A stretch of DNA of 50,478 bases from Oscillospiraceae bacterium (GTDB taxonomy: Bacteria; Bacillota; Clostridia; Oscillospirales; Oscillospiraceae), in assembly GCA_017398685.1 (NCBI GenBank), contig JAFQFH010000005.1, positions 1 to 50,478 of the forward strand, in the 5' to 3' direction. The notes beneath the pieces are model-generated. The model saw nothing but the letters and a program-made list of their open reading frames with translations. It had not been told where the DNA came from and did not search any database. Shown here piece by piece: positions 15,242 to 22,728 of the stretch; the first letter of the stretch is position 1, and each line of letters begins with the position of its first letter. The translations under genes were made by a program, and so were the position numbers.

Positions 15242-16933
15242 ATGAAAGTTATCATCGTTGGCGGAGTTGCAGGGGGAGCTTCCTGCGCCGCAAGACTCAG
15301 AAGACTGGACGAGAAGGCTGAGATAGTGGTCTTTGAACGCTCCGGATATATTTCTTACGCAAACTGCGGCCTGCCCTACTACATAGGCGGCGCTATCACC
15401 GACCCTGAGGAGCTGACACTCCAGACTCCCCAGAGCTTTAACGCCCGCTTCAACGTGGCTATGAAGGTAAACCACGAGGTCACAGCCATTGACCCTGTAA
15501 AAAAGACTGTTACCGTGAAAAATCTTCTCAGCGGGGAAGTATTTGAAGAAAACTATGACAAGCTTGTTCTCTCTCCCGGCGCAAAGCCCACAAGACCCGC
15601 TCTCAGCGGCGTGGAGCTTGACAGGGTATTTACCCTTCGCACTGTGGAGGACACTTTCCGCATAAAGAAATTTATTGAGGAAAAGTCCCCCAAATCAGCG
15701 GTTCTGGCAGGCGGCGGCTTTATAAGCCTTGAGCTTGCCGAAAACCTGATGGAGCTGGGCATGGATGTCACGATAGTTCAGCGCCCCAGACAGCTCATGA
15801 ACCCGCTGGATTGGGATATGGCCGCTTTTGTCCACGCAAAGGCCAGAAAGCAGGGCATGAATCTCAAACTGGGCTATACTGTTGAGGGCTTTGAGGCCAG
15901 GGGAGACAGGGTAGATGTTCTCATAAAGGACAATGCCCCCCTCACAGCCGATATGGTGGTGCTGGCCATAGGTGTCAGCCCCGATACCAGGATTGCAGCC
16001 GATGCAGGCATCCAGCTTGGCATAAAGGGCAGCATCCTTGTAAATGACCGGATGGAGACTTCCGCGCCTGACATCTATGCCGTGGGCGATGCGGTGCAGG
16101 TGAAAAACTTTGTCAGCGGTGAGCCTGCCCATATCCCCCTTGCAGGCCCTGCCAACAAGCAAGGGCGCATCGCGGCGGACAATATTGCCGGAGGCGACAG
16201 CCGCTACAAGGGCTCTCAGGGCTCATCCGTGGTGAAGCTTTTTGACATGACCATCGCTTCCACCGGCCTCAATGAGACAAATGCCAAAAAGTCCGGTATC
16301 GACTGCGACAAGATAGTCCTTGCACCTGCAAACCACGCAGGCTATTACCCCGGCGGCAAGATCATGACCATGAAGATTGTCTATGACAAAAATAGCTATA
16401 TGCTCCTCGGCGCTCAGATAGTGGGTCACGAAGGCGTTGACAAGCGCATTGACGTTCTGGCAACCGCCATACGCGCCGGTATGACCGTGCCCGAGCTTGC
16501 CGAGCTGGAGCTGGCTTACGCGCCTCCCTATTCCTCCGCAAAGGATCCTGTCAATCTGGCAGGCTTCATGGTGGAGAACATCAAAAACGGCTATATGAAG
16601 CAGTTCCACTGGCACGATATTGACACTCTGCCCCGTGACGGCTCTGTGACACTTCTTGACACCAGAACCGTGGGTGAGTACAGCCGCGGCCATATTCCCG
16701 GCTTTATCAATATCCCGCTCCATGAGCTTCGCAACAGGATAGGCGAGCTGCCCGAAGGCAAACCCGTTTATATCAACTGCCAGAGCGGTCTTCGCAGCTA
16801 TGTGGCCTGCCGCATGGTCAGTCAGTACGGCTTTGATTGCTACAATTTCTCCGGCGGCTACCGTATGTATGAGAGCGTGGCTCTGGAAAAATGTGCCGCT
16901 GATGAGGCTTATCCCTGCGGCATAGAAAAATGA
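15242..16933 (+). CDS. CoA-disulfide reductase with C-terminal rhodanese domain
   Basis: A 563-aa fusion. Residues 1-450 form a flavin-dependent pyridine-nucleotide disulfide reductase: FAD motif VGGVAGGASCAARLRR, single redox Cys at 42 in SYANCGLPYYIGG, NAD motif AVLAGGGFISLELAENL, and FAD segment DIYAVGDAV. Residues of about 465-555 form a rhodanese domain with LLDTRTVGEYSRGHIPG and the catalytic Cys in INCQSGLRSY. This is the CoADR-RHD type, which reduces CoA disulfide, persulfide or polysulfide with NAD(P)H. AAGGCGGAAAGAG precedes the ATG. It ends in a strong terminator. Confidence 0.92.
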   Translation: MKVIIVGGVAGGASCAARLRRLDEKAEIVVFERSGYISYANCGLPYYIGGAITDPEELTLQTPQSFNARFNVAMKVNHEVTAIDPVKKTVTVKNLLSGEVFEENYDKLVLSPGAKPTRPALSGVELDRVFTLRTVEDTFRIKKFIEEKSPKSAVLAGGGFISLELAENLMELGMDVTIVQRPRQLMNPLDWDMAAFVHAKARKQGMNLKLGYTVEGFEARGDRVDVLIKDNAPLTADMVVLAIGVSPDTRIAADAGIQLGIKGSILVNDRMETSAPDIYAVGDAVQVKNFVSGEPAHIPLAGPANKQGRIAADNIAGGDSRYKGSQGSSVVKLFDMTIASTGLNETNAKKSGIDCDKIVLAPANHAGYYPGGKIMTMKIVYDKNSYMLLGAQIVGHEGVDKRIDVLATAIRAGMTVPELAELELAYAPPYSSAKDPVNLAGFMVENIKNGYMKQFHWHDIDTLPRDGSVTLLDTRTVGEYSRGHIPGFINIPLHELRNRIGELPEGKPVYINCQSGLRSYVACRMVSQYGFDCYNFSGGYRMYESVALEKCAADEAYPCGIEK

Positions 16934-16948
16934 TCCTTAAAATCTCTG

Positions 16949-16979
16949 ACTGCCGGCATGAAAGTGCCGGCAGTTTTTT
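16949..16979 (+). terminator. Intrinsic terminator after the CoA-disulfide reductase
   Basis: ACTGCCGGCA (16949-16958) pairs perfectly with TGCCGGCAGT (16965-16974), with a 6-base loop and a TTTTTTG tail. Confidence 0.92.
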
Positions 16980-17011
16980 GTGCAAAAATTTTGTTCACTT
17001 TTCAGGCGGCA

Positions 17012-17040
17012 TTTACAATAGTACAGAAATTTGATATAAT
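17012..17040 (+). promoter_or_regulatory. Promoter of the DUF819-reductase-aminotransferase operon
   Basis: TTTACA (17012-17017), 17-base spacer, TATAAT (17035-17040), about 33 bases upstream of the DUF819 start codon. The -10 matches the consensus exactly. Confidence 0.8.
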
Positions 17041-17073
17041 CCCAGCTGTGATATACAGAAAGAAGGGAATAAT

Positions 17074-18249
17074 ATGGTACTGACCATCCTTATGATATTG
17101 CTTATCCTTTTCGTTCCCATGCTCATGACGAGACTTGCCGAAAAGGTCACTTTTCTTGGCAAGCTTGGCAGCGTATTTCTATCATATGCAGCGGGCATCA
17201 TTTTAAGCTTTCCCATGAAGGCCATGGGCGCACAGTTGGGTCTGGCCTCTGATGTTTCATCGGTTCTGGTGTGTATTGCAATGCCGCTCATCCTTTTCTC
17301 GGCGGATCTTCTCTCCTTGCGCTCTCTGGCAAAGCCCATGCTCACAAGCTTTCTTCTCAACGCAGTTGCTGTGGTAATAACCTCGTTTATAAGCTTTTTC
17401 ATATTCAAGAACGCCGTTGCAGGCATGGAAAAGGTGTCCGCCATGCTTATCGGCACCTACACCGGCGGTACCCCCAATATGTTTGCCATCGGTCACGGTA
17501 TGGACGCAAGCTCAGAGCAGCTTCTCATGGTCCAGACCTCTGACATGATAGCAGGCGGTATATACTTTTTCTGCCTTGTGTCCTTCATGCCCCGGCTTTT
17601 GAAAAAGTTCATGGCAGAATATAAGTATGTAGACCAAAGCAAGGCTATCAGTGCAGATGAGCACCCGGTATACGGCAGAAAGCAGGGCAAACCCGGGCTT
17701 AAAAACTACATTTTCGGCGTTGGTCTTGCGGTGCTGTGCGCCGGAGCAGCAATGGGTATATGCATCCTTATCCCCAGCAAGTTCGGTAATGCCGGTCTTG
17801 CAAAGCTGGGTGAACATACGGCTATAATCATGCTGCTTGTCACCACCTTCGGCATTGCGCTCTCTTTTGTAAAAAAGGTGCGCCGCTGCCCGGGAACATA
17901 CTATGCAGGGCAGTATTGCATCCTGATGTTCTCCGTTGCCATGGGTCTTTGCTTTGATGTGAAGGCTGTGAGCGGCGCATCGCTCATGATATTTGCATCT
18001 TTGATGGCCATCCAGTTCAGCACGGTGATCCTCCATTTCATCCTTGCAAAGCTCTGCAGGATAGACTATCACACCGCTGCCATCACATCCACTGCCGGTA
18101 TCTTCGGCCCGGCCTTCATAATCCCTGTGGCGAAGGCCCTGAAAAACGATGAGATAATCCTGCCCGGCATAATCTGCGGCATTTTCGGCTATGCCATAGG
18201 CAACTATCTGGGGCTGGGCTTCGGAGCACTGCTGACGATGCTGGGCTGA
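17074..18249 (+). CDS. DUF819-family membrane transporter-like protein
   Basis: A 391-aa protein with about 10-11 hydrophobic helices. The DUF819 (YjcL-like) signature is GTYTGGTPNMFAIGHGM in the middle of the protein, and the C-terminus has STAGIFGPAFIIPVAKAL. The fold is related to sodium-coupled transporters with inverted repeats, but the substrate is not known. First gene of a three-gene operon with a reductase and an aminotransferase, so the substrate may be an amino acid or an oxo/hydroxy acid processed by them. Confidence 0.88.
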   Translation: MVLTILMILLILFVPMLMTRLAEKVTFLGKLGSVFLSYAAGIILSFPMKAMGAQLGLASDVSSVLVCIAMPLILFSADLLSLRSLAKPMLTSFLLNAVAVVITSFISFFIFKNAVAGMEKVSAMLIGTYTGGTPNMFAIGHGMDASSEQLLMVQTSDMIAGGIYFFCLVSFMPRLLKKFMAEYKYVDQSKAISADEHPVYGRKQGKPGLKNYIFGVGLAVLCAGAAMGICILIPSKFGNAGLAKLGEHTAIIMLLVTTFGIALSFVKKVRRCPGTYYAGQYCILMFSVAMGLCFDVKAVSGASLMIFASLMAIQFSTVILHFILAKLCRIDYHTAAITSTAGIFGPAFIIPVAKALKNDEIILPGIICGIFGYAIGNYLGLGFGALLTMLG

Positions 18250-18269
18250 GACTCCCGGGAGGTTAAAAT

Positions 18270-19283
18270 ATGCGTTTTCTTATATTAGGTGCAGGTGCCA
18301 TAGGCGGCAGCACGGCGGCCTTCATGACCAAAGCGGGCTTGGATGTCAGCGTGTTGTGCCGTAGCGAAAAAACTGCAAAAACCCTTTGCGAAAAGGGAAT
18401 GCACATAAGCGGTGTCCGCGGTGAGATGGATGTGCCGCTGAAAGCTGTATGCGGTGCGGAAAAGCTTGAAGGAGACTTTGATTACTGTATTGTTTCCACC
18501 AAGGCCTACGATACCATCCCCGCTGTAAACTCTGTGCTGCCTCTTCTCAAAGAGAATGGGCTGGTACTGGTGCTGCAAAACGGCATATGTGTGGACGAGC
18601 TTTTGAAGGCTGCGGGGGAGAGCCGCTCTGCCTGCGGTGTCACCAGCTTCAGCTGCACAATGATAAGCCCCACTCATATGAAAATAACCGGAGAAGGAGC
18701 TTTCCAGATAGGCATGGCGGCGGGTCACTACGATGTAAGGCTTGAAGCGCTGCGGGAGGCGCTCGGCTCCATGGTTCCAACCACCGTAGAAACGCCCATA
18801 CTGCCATACATGTACTCAAAGCTCATCATAAACTCCGGCATAACCTGCGGCGGTGCGCTGACAGGTCAGCTTCTGGGGGATATGCTGAAATCCCCGCTGG
18901 CAAGGGAGTTTTTCATCGGCCTTGTGTATGAGGATATGGCACTGGCGGAAAAAATGGGCATAAAAGTGCCTCCCTTCGGCGGAAAGCTTAATTATTATAA
19001 GTTTATCTCCGGTAAGTCCAAATTGGATAAACTGCGCCGCACTCTTATGATATTTGTGGTTGGCCTGAAATACAAAAATCTCAAGTCCTCCTCACTTACC
19101 TCTCTTGAGCGGGGCAAGCCCACCGAGGTTCAGGTACTCAACGGCTGGATATCCAGAAAGGCAAAGGAATACGGGGTGCGGACCCCCATAAACGATAAGC
19201 TGGCAGAGCTTATTGCCCAGATAGAAGCCGGACAGCGCAAGAGCTGCCCTGAAAATATACAGGAAATAATGAAAAACATATAA
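18270..19283 (+). CDS. Ketopantoate reductase family (PanE/ApbA-like) dehydrogenase
   Basis: A 337-aa NADP-dependent 2-oxoacid reductase. The N-terminal Rossmann motif is LILGAGAIGGSTAAFM, followed by SVLCRSEKTAK. The family catalytic Lys is seen in VSTKAYDT or YMYSKLIINSGI, where the NSG segment is also conserved. GGGAGGTTAAAAT precedes the ATG. Its place between a transporter and an aminotransferase, far from any panBC genes, argues for catabolism of an oxoacid other than ketopantoate. It is longer than typical PanE (about 300). Confidence 0.85.
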   Translation: MRFLILGAGAIGGSTAAFMTKAGLDVSVLCRSEKTAKTLCEKGMHISGVRGEMDVPLKAVCGAEKLEGDFDYCIVSTKAYDTIPAVNSVLPLLKENGLVLVLQNGICVDELLKAAGESRSACGVTSFSCTMISPTHMKITGEGAFQIGMAAGHYDVRLEALREALGSMVPTTVETPILPYMYSKLIINSGITCGGALTGQLLGDMLKSPLAREFFIGLVYEDMALAEKMGIKVPPFGGKLNYYKFISGKSKLDKLRRTLMIFVVGLKYKNLKSSSLTSLERGKPTEVQVLNGWISRKAKEYGVRTPINDKLAELIAQIEAGQRKSCPENIQEIMKNI

Positions 19284-19297
19284 AGGGAGGAAGAAAA

Positions 19298-20644
19298 ATG
19301 GACAGCACTCTGGAAAAAATCTATTCCATTACACCTGAGCAGGCCGCTCAGTACAATGACATGGTCATGCTTGGCAGCGGCGGTCACGGCATCTGCTTTG
19401 AGAAGGGCAAAGGTGTCAGACTCTGGGATATAAACGGCAAAAGCTATCTGGACTGCACCTCTCAGGGCTGGGCCATGTACCTTGGCCACGCCAACGAGGA
19501 GATACGCCAGACCGTGTACGAGCATATGGGCAATCTGGGCCATCTTAACCAGAACAGTGACCATCTGGCCCGTTACGCTCTGGCAAAGCGGCTTACCGAG
19601 CTTGCTCCCGAAGGGATGAACCGGGTGCTCTTTGCCATCGGCGGCAGCTCCGCCATTGAAGCTGCCATGAAGATTGCAGTAAAAAATGTGCCCGGTGCAA
19701 GGCACTTTATCTCCCTGCAGGACGGCTATCACGGTTCTTCTCTCACTACCGGCGCAGCCTCATGGCTTTCCACCAAATCCGCCGGTATGTTCACCGGTTT
19801 CAATAGTTTTCTCAGCATCCTCAACGATGTTTTCATCCGTGTACCCAATCCCTTCATGTACCGCTGGGACGGTTCCGATAACCCGGAGGACTGCATAGAC
19901 TTCTGCCTCAAGGTCACCCGTGACACTATCCTCCGCTCCACCAGCGGCCCGGTTGCCGGTATTATCGTTGAGCCCCTGCAGGCCAGCGGCGGTCAGATAC
20001 CTCTGCCCAAGCGCTACCTTCAGGGCCTTCGCAAGATTTGTGACGCTTTCGGCTGCCTTCTCATCTTTGACGAGCTTCAGACCTACTGCCGCATAGGTGA
20101 GTATTTTGCCGCCAATAAGTACGAAGTGAAGCCTGATATCATTTGTCTTGGCAAGGCGCTGGGCGCAGGACTGCCCATGGCAGCCATCCTCATCCGTGAC
20201 GGGCTTGAGGGCTTCGGCCCTCTGGGCGAGGAAGTACATACTTTTGCCAATAACTCAATAGCTCAGGTTGCGGCCCTCAAGCAGCTTGATATAATCGAGC
20301 GGGACAATATCCTTGAAAATGTCAACACTCAGGGCGATTATATGGGCGCAAGGCTCAAGGCGCTCCAGCAGCAGTTCCCCCAGATAGGCGATGTGCGTCA
20401 GGTGGGTCTGCATATCGGCATCGAGTTTGTTACAAACCCCCTTACAAAGGAGCCGGATCTGGAGTTTGCCCAGACTGTCAAGGCCATTGCCCTGCATATG
20501 GGCCTCATCCTTGGCGAAGCCGGGTACCGAATGAACGTTCTCAAGATAAAGCCGCCTCTCATAATCACAAGGGAAGAGTGCGACGAGGTTATGAATATCT
20601 TCACCGCCGCCGTGGCTGCTGCATCCCAGAAACTGGGCAGATAA
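19298..20644 (+). CDS. Class III PLP-dependent aminotransferase
   Basis: A 448-aa enzyme of the omega-amino acid/GABA/ornithine aminotransferase class. It shows LWDINGKSYLDCTSQGWAM near the N-terminus, GSSAIEAAMKIA (phosphate-binding region), LQDGYHGSS, the cofactor-nitrogen Asp in LIFDELQTYCRIG, and the Schiff-base Lys in IICLGKALGAGLPMAA. The partner amine is unknown. AGGGAGGAAG precedes the ATG. Last gene of the operon with the DUF819 and PanE-like genes. Confidence 0.92.
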   Translation: MDSTLEKIYSITPEQAAQYNDMVMLGSGGHGICFEKGKGVRLWDINGKSYLDCTSQGWAMYLGHANEEIRQTVYEHMGNLGHLNQNSDHLARYALAKRLTELAPEGMNRVLFAIGGSSAIEAAMKIAVKNVPGARHFISLQDGYHGSSLTTGAASWLSTKSAGMFTGFNSFLSILNDVFIRVPNPFMYRWDGSDNPEDCIDFCLKVTRDTILRSTSGPVAGIIVEPLQASGGQIPLPKRYLQGLRKICDAFGCLLIFDELQTYCRIGEYFAANKYEVKPDIICLGKALGAGLPMAAILIRDGLEGFGPLGEEVHTFANNSIAQVAALKQLDIIERDNILENVNTQGDYMGARLKALQQQFPQIGDVRQVGLHIGIEFVTNPLTKEPDLEFAQTVKAIALHMGLILGEAGYRMNVLKIKPPLIITREECDEVMNIFTAAVAAASQKLGR

Positions 20645-20645
20645 T

Positions 20646-20678
20646 AAAAAATCAGGGAGTAAATCTCCCTGATTTTTT
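20646..20678. terminator. Bidirectional terminator
   Basis: AAAAAATCAGGGAG (20646-20659) pairs perfectly with CTCCCTGATTTTTT (20665-20678). It lies between convergent genes and works in both directions. The stop of the - strand gene lies inside its right edge. Confidence 0.92.
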
Positions 20679-21030
20679 ATTTCAGCTTTTCCCATTCACT
20701 TTCTTTAAAACCGGTAAGAACAATGTCCTCTGTCACAAGCAAAGGCCTTTTTACCAGCATCCCGTCACCGGCGAGAAGCTCATACTGCTCATCCTCGCTC
20801 ATACCGCCGATTTTATCTTTCAGCCCCAGTTCCTTATACAAAAGGCCGCTGGTGTTGTAAAAGCGCTTAAGGGGCAGACCGCTCTTTTCGTGCCAGCTTT
20901 TAAGCTCGGCTGCGGAGGGCTTTTGCTCCTTTATAGGGCGGAGCGTATACTCAATATTGTTGTCATCAAGCCACTTCAGGGCCTTTTTGCAGGTAGTGCA
21001 TTTTTCGTAGCACAGTACGGTAATACTCAC
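20677..21030 (-). CDS. ArsC/Spx-family thioredoxin-fold protein
   Basis: A 117-aa protein. The start is taken at the GTG at 21030 because AAAGGA is spaced 10 bases from it; the GTG at 21039 lies too close. The N-terminal motif is CYEKCTTCKKALKWLDDNNIEY: the CTTC pair matches the redox site of the YffB/Spx branch. Further segments are SGLPLKRFYNTSG and LVKRPLLV. Members are arsenate reductases or Spx-type RNA-polymerase-binding redox regulators; this length and the RPLLV motif fit the whole family. The exact role is open. Confidence 0.85.
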   Translation of the reverse strand: MSITVLCYEKCTTCKKALKWLDDNNIEYTLRPIKEQKPSAAELKSWHEKSGLPLKRFYNTSGLLYKELGLKDKIGGMSEDEQYELLAGDGMLVKRPLLVTEDIVLTGFKESEWEKLK

Positions 21031-21106
21031 GCAGGTCACATCCTTTGCCTTTTTTATATATTATATACCGGCGGCAAAAACAATACAATATTTTCTCTCC
21101 TGCCCC

Positions 21107-21135
21107 TTGCAAAAATAAGAAAGCTGTGCTATTCT
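21107..21135 (+). promoter_or_regulatory. Promoter of the T-box-controlled symporter
   Basis: TTGCAA (21107-21112), 17-base spacer, TATTCT (21130-21135). Transcription would start near 21142, just before the first stem of the T-box leader. Confidence 0.7.
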
Positions 21136-21146
21136 TTTCACTGTAA

Positions 21147-21420
21147 AAATGACGTTGAAGGAAACCAGTAGGGTCGATAAGGCTTTTCAGAGAGCGTCCG
21201 TTTGGTGTGAGGGCGTAAGGACTGTCGGCTTGAATGCATTCCGGAGTTGCTTTCTGAAAGCTTATTGCGAGTATGGAAGACGGGTGCTCCCGTTACAGGG
21301 CGCGGCGTGTGATGGCACGCTTTGAGCTGCACGGTGCGAGCCGTGCAGGTTTCAGAGGTGGAACCGCAATTATGTACTAATTGCCCTCTGTCCCCAAGTG
21401 GGGGACAGAGGGTTTTATTT
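21147..21420 (+). ncRNA. T-box leader, predicted cysteine (UGC) specific
   Basis: The T-box sequence AGAGGTGGAACCGCA is at 21354-21368. Stem I has the AGTA bulge (21167-21170) and AGAGAGC (21189-21195). The specifier loop is closed below by GGAA (21160-21163) with TTCC (21239-21242), and above by GTCGAT (21173-21178) with GTCGGC (21224-21229). The 3' side of this loop reads GAA, TGC, A (21232-21238), so the specifier is TGC (Cys). The variable base of the UGGN bulge is A, which fits a tRNA with discriminator U, as in tRNA-Cys. Stem III is 21327-21348. Antiterminator (CAGAGG 21353-21358 with CCTCTG 21385-21390) and terminator overlap. When uncharged tRNA binds, the downstream symporter is expressed. 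Confidence 0.92.
21384..21420 (+). terminator. T-box-regulated terminator
   Basis: CCCTCTGTCCCC (21384-21395) pairs with GGGGACAGAGGG (21401-21412), followed by TTTTATTTTT. Its left arm is shared with the antiterminator, so the two are mutually exclusive. Confidence 0.92.
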
Positions 21421-21432
21421 TTGGAGGTAAAT

Positions 21433-22623
21433 ATGAAAAAAGTTCTCAACAGTCTGCCGTTCAGACTCATTCTTGCCCTTGCCATAGGCATTGCCTTGGG
21501 CCAGCTTTTTGGCGAAGGCGCCATGAAGGTTGTGGTATCCTTGCAGTATGTCATGGGTCAGCTCATCACCTTCTGTGTACCTCTCATCGTCATCGGCTTT
21601 ATTGCTCCCTCCATCACCCGCATGGGCAGTAACGCCAGCAAGATGCTGGGTATCTCCATAGTTCTGGCCTATGCTTCCTCCGTGCTGGCAGCGCTTCTCA
21701 GCACCGGCGCAGGCTATGTGCTTATCCCGGGCCTGTCCATCGCAACTGAGGTTGAGGGCCTCAAAGCTTTGCCCGAAGTGGTCTTTGAGCTCAGCATTCC
21801 TCAGATAATGCCCGTCATGAGCGCTCTGGCATTCAGTGTGCTTATCGGCCTTGCCGCAGTCTGGACAAAGAGCAGCACCACTACCACTCTCCTTGAGGAG
21901 TTCCAGAACATAGTTCTCAAGATAGTTGAGCGCGTTGTCATCCCCGTGCTGCCCTTCTACATTGCAGCCACCTTCTGCAACCTCAGCTATGAGGGTATGA
22001 TAACCCACCAGCTGCCTGCCTTCATCCAGATAATCCTCATCGTTATGGCAGGTCACTATCTGTGGCTTGCTGTCCTTTACCTTGTGGCCGGTGCATACTC
22101 CGGCAAGAACCCCCTTGAGGTTCTGCGCCACTACGGCCCCGCATACCTTACCGCCGTCGGCACCATGTCCAGCGCTGCAACCCTCTCCGTTGCTCTCAGC
22201 GGAGCCAGAAAGAGCAAGGTGCTCCGCCGTGACATGGTGGACTTCGGCGTGCCCCTCTTTGCAAATATCCATCTTTGCGGTTCTGTTCTGACCGAGGTGT
22301 TCTTCTGCATGGCTATATCCAAAATGCTCTACGGTCAGCTGCCCTCTGTCGGCACAATGATCCTTTTCTGCGCCCTGCTTGCTATCTTCGCCATCGGCGC
22401 ACCCGGTGTCCCCGGCGGTACTGTCATGGCCTCTCTGGGGCTTATCTCCGGCGTTCTGATGTTTGACGACAACGGCATCGCCCTGATGCTGGCCATCTTC
22501 GCCCTTCAGGACAGCTTCGGTACTGCCTGCAACGTAACCGGCGACGGCGCACTGACCCTTATCATCTCCAGCTACGCCGAAAAGCACGGTATTGAAGGCA
22601 AAGCCGCCGCAGATATTGAGTAA
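21433..22623 (+). CDS. SDF-family amino acid:cation symporter, probably cysteine/cystine
   Basis: A 396-aa membrane protein. The start is ATG 21433 with GGAGG at 21423-21427. It shows the hallmarks of glutamate-transporter-fold proteins: hairpin 1 serine motif TMSSAATLSVALSG, hairpin 2 GAPGVPGGTVMA, and helix 8 DSFGTACNVTGDG. In that helix the Asp, Thr, Asn and Asp that bind cation and the amino-acid backbone are kept. The Arg that binds the side-chain carboxylate of Asp/Glu substrates is Gly (DxxRT becomes DSFGT). Loss of this Arg is known in neutral amino-acid carriers. With the cysteine T-box this points to cysteine, cystine or a similar amino acid. Confidence 0.88.
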   Translation: MKKVLNSLPFRLILALAIGIALGQLFGEGAMKVVVSLQYVMGQLITFCVPLIVIGFIAPSITRMGSNASKMLGISIVLAYASSVLAALLSTGAGYVLIPGLSIATEVEGLKALPEVVFELSIPQIMPVMSALAFSVLIGLAAVWTKSSTTTTLLEEFQNIVLKIVERVVIPVLPFYIAATFCNLSYEGMITHQLPAFIQIILIVMAGHYLWLAVLYLVAGAYSGKNPLEVLRHYGPAYLTAVGTMSSAATLSVALSGARKSKVLRRDMVDFGVPLFANIHLCGSVLTEVFFCMAISKMLYGQLPSVGTMILFCALLAIFAIGAPGVPGGTVMASLGLISGVLMFDDNGIALMLAIFALQDSFGTACNVTGDGALTLIISSYAEKHGIEGKAAADIE

Positions 22624-22637
22624 ATAACGTATATAAA

Positions 22638-22674
22638 TAGCTGCTTCCGATTTTTTCGGAAGCAGCTATTTTTT
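22638..22674 (+). terminator. Intrinsic terminator after the symporter
   Basis: TAGCTGCTTCCGA (22638-22650) pairs perfectly with TCGGAAGCAGCTA (22656-22668), followed by TTTTTTG. Confidence 0.92.
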
Positions 22675-22728
22675 GTTGGAAACATTTGCCCTTTTGAAGC
22701 GTCCTATACACATGAGGAGCGTGATAAT

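Noticed and set aside
18270-19283. panE for pantothenate synthesis
   Set aside because: No panB/panC/panD nearby, and the context is a transporter-aminotransferase operon.
21415-22587. Long open frame on the - strand opposite the symporter (390 codons)
   Set aside because: It is a shadow of the GC-rich third positions of the real gene: no family motifs, no ribosome-binding site, and it would cover the T-box terminator.
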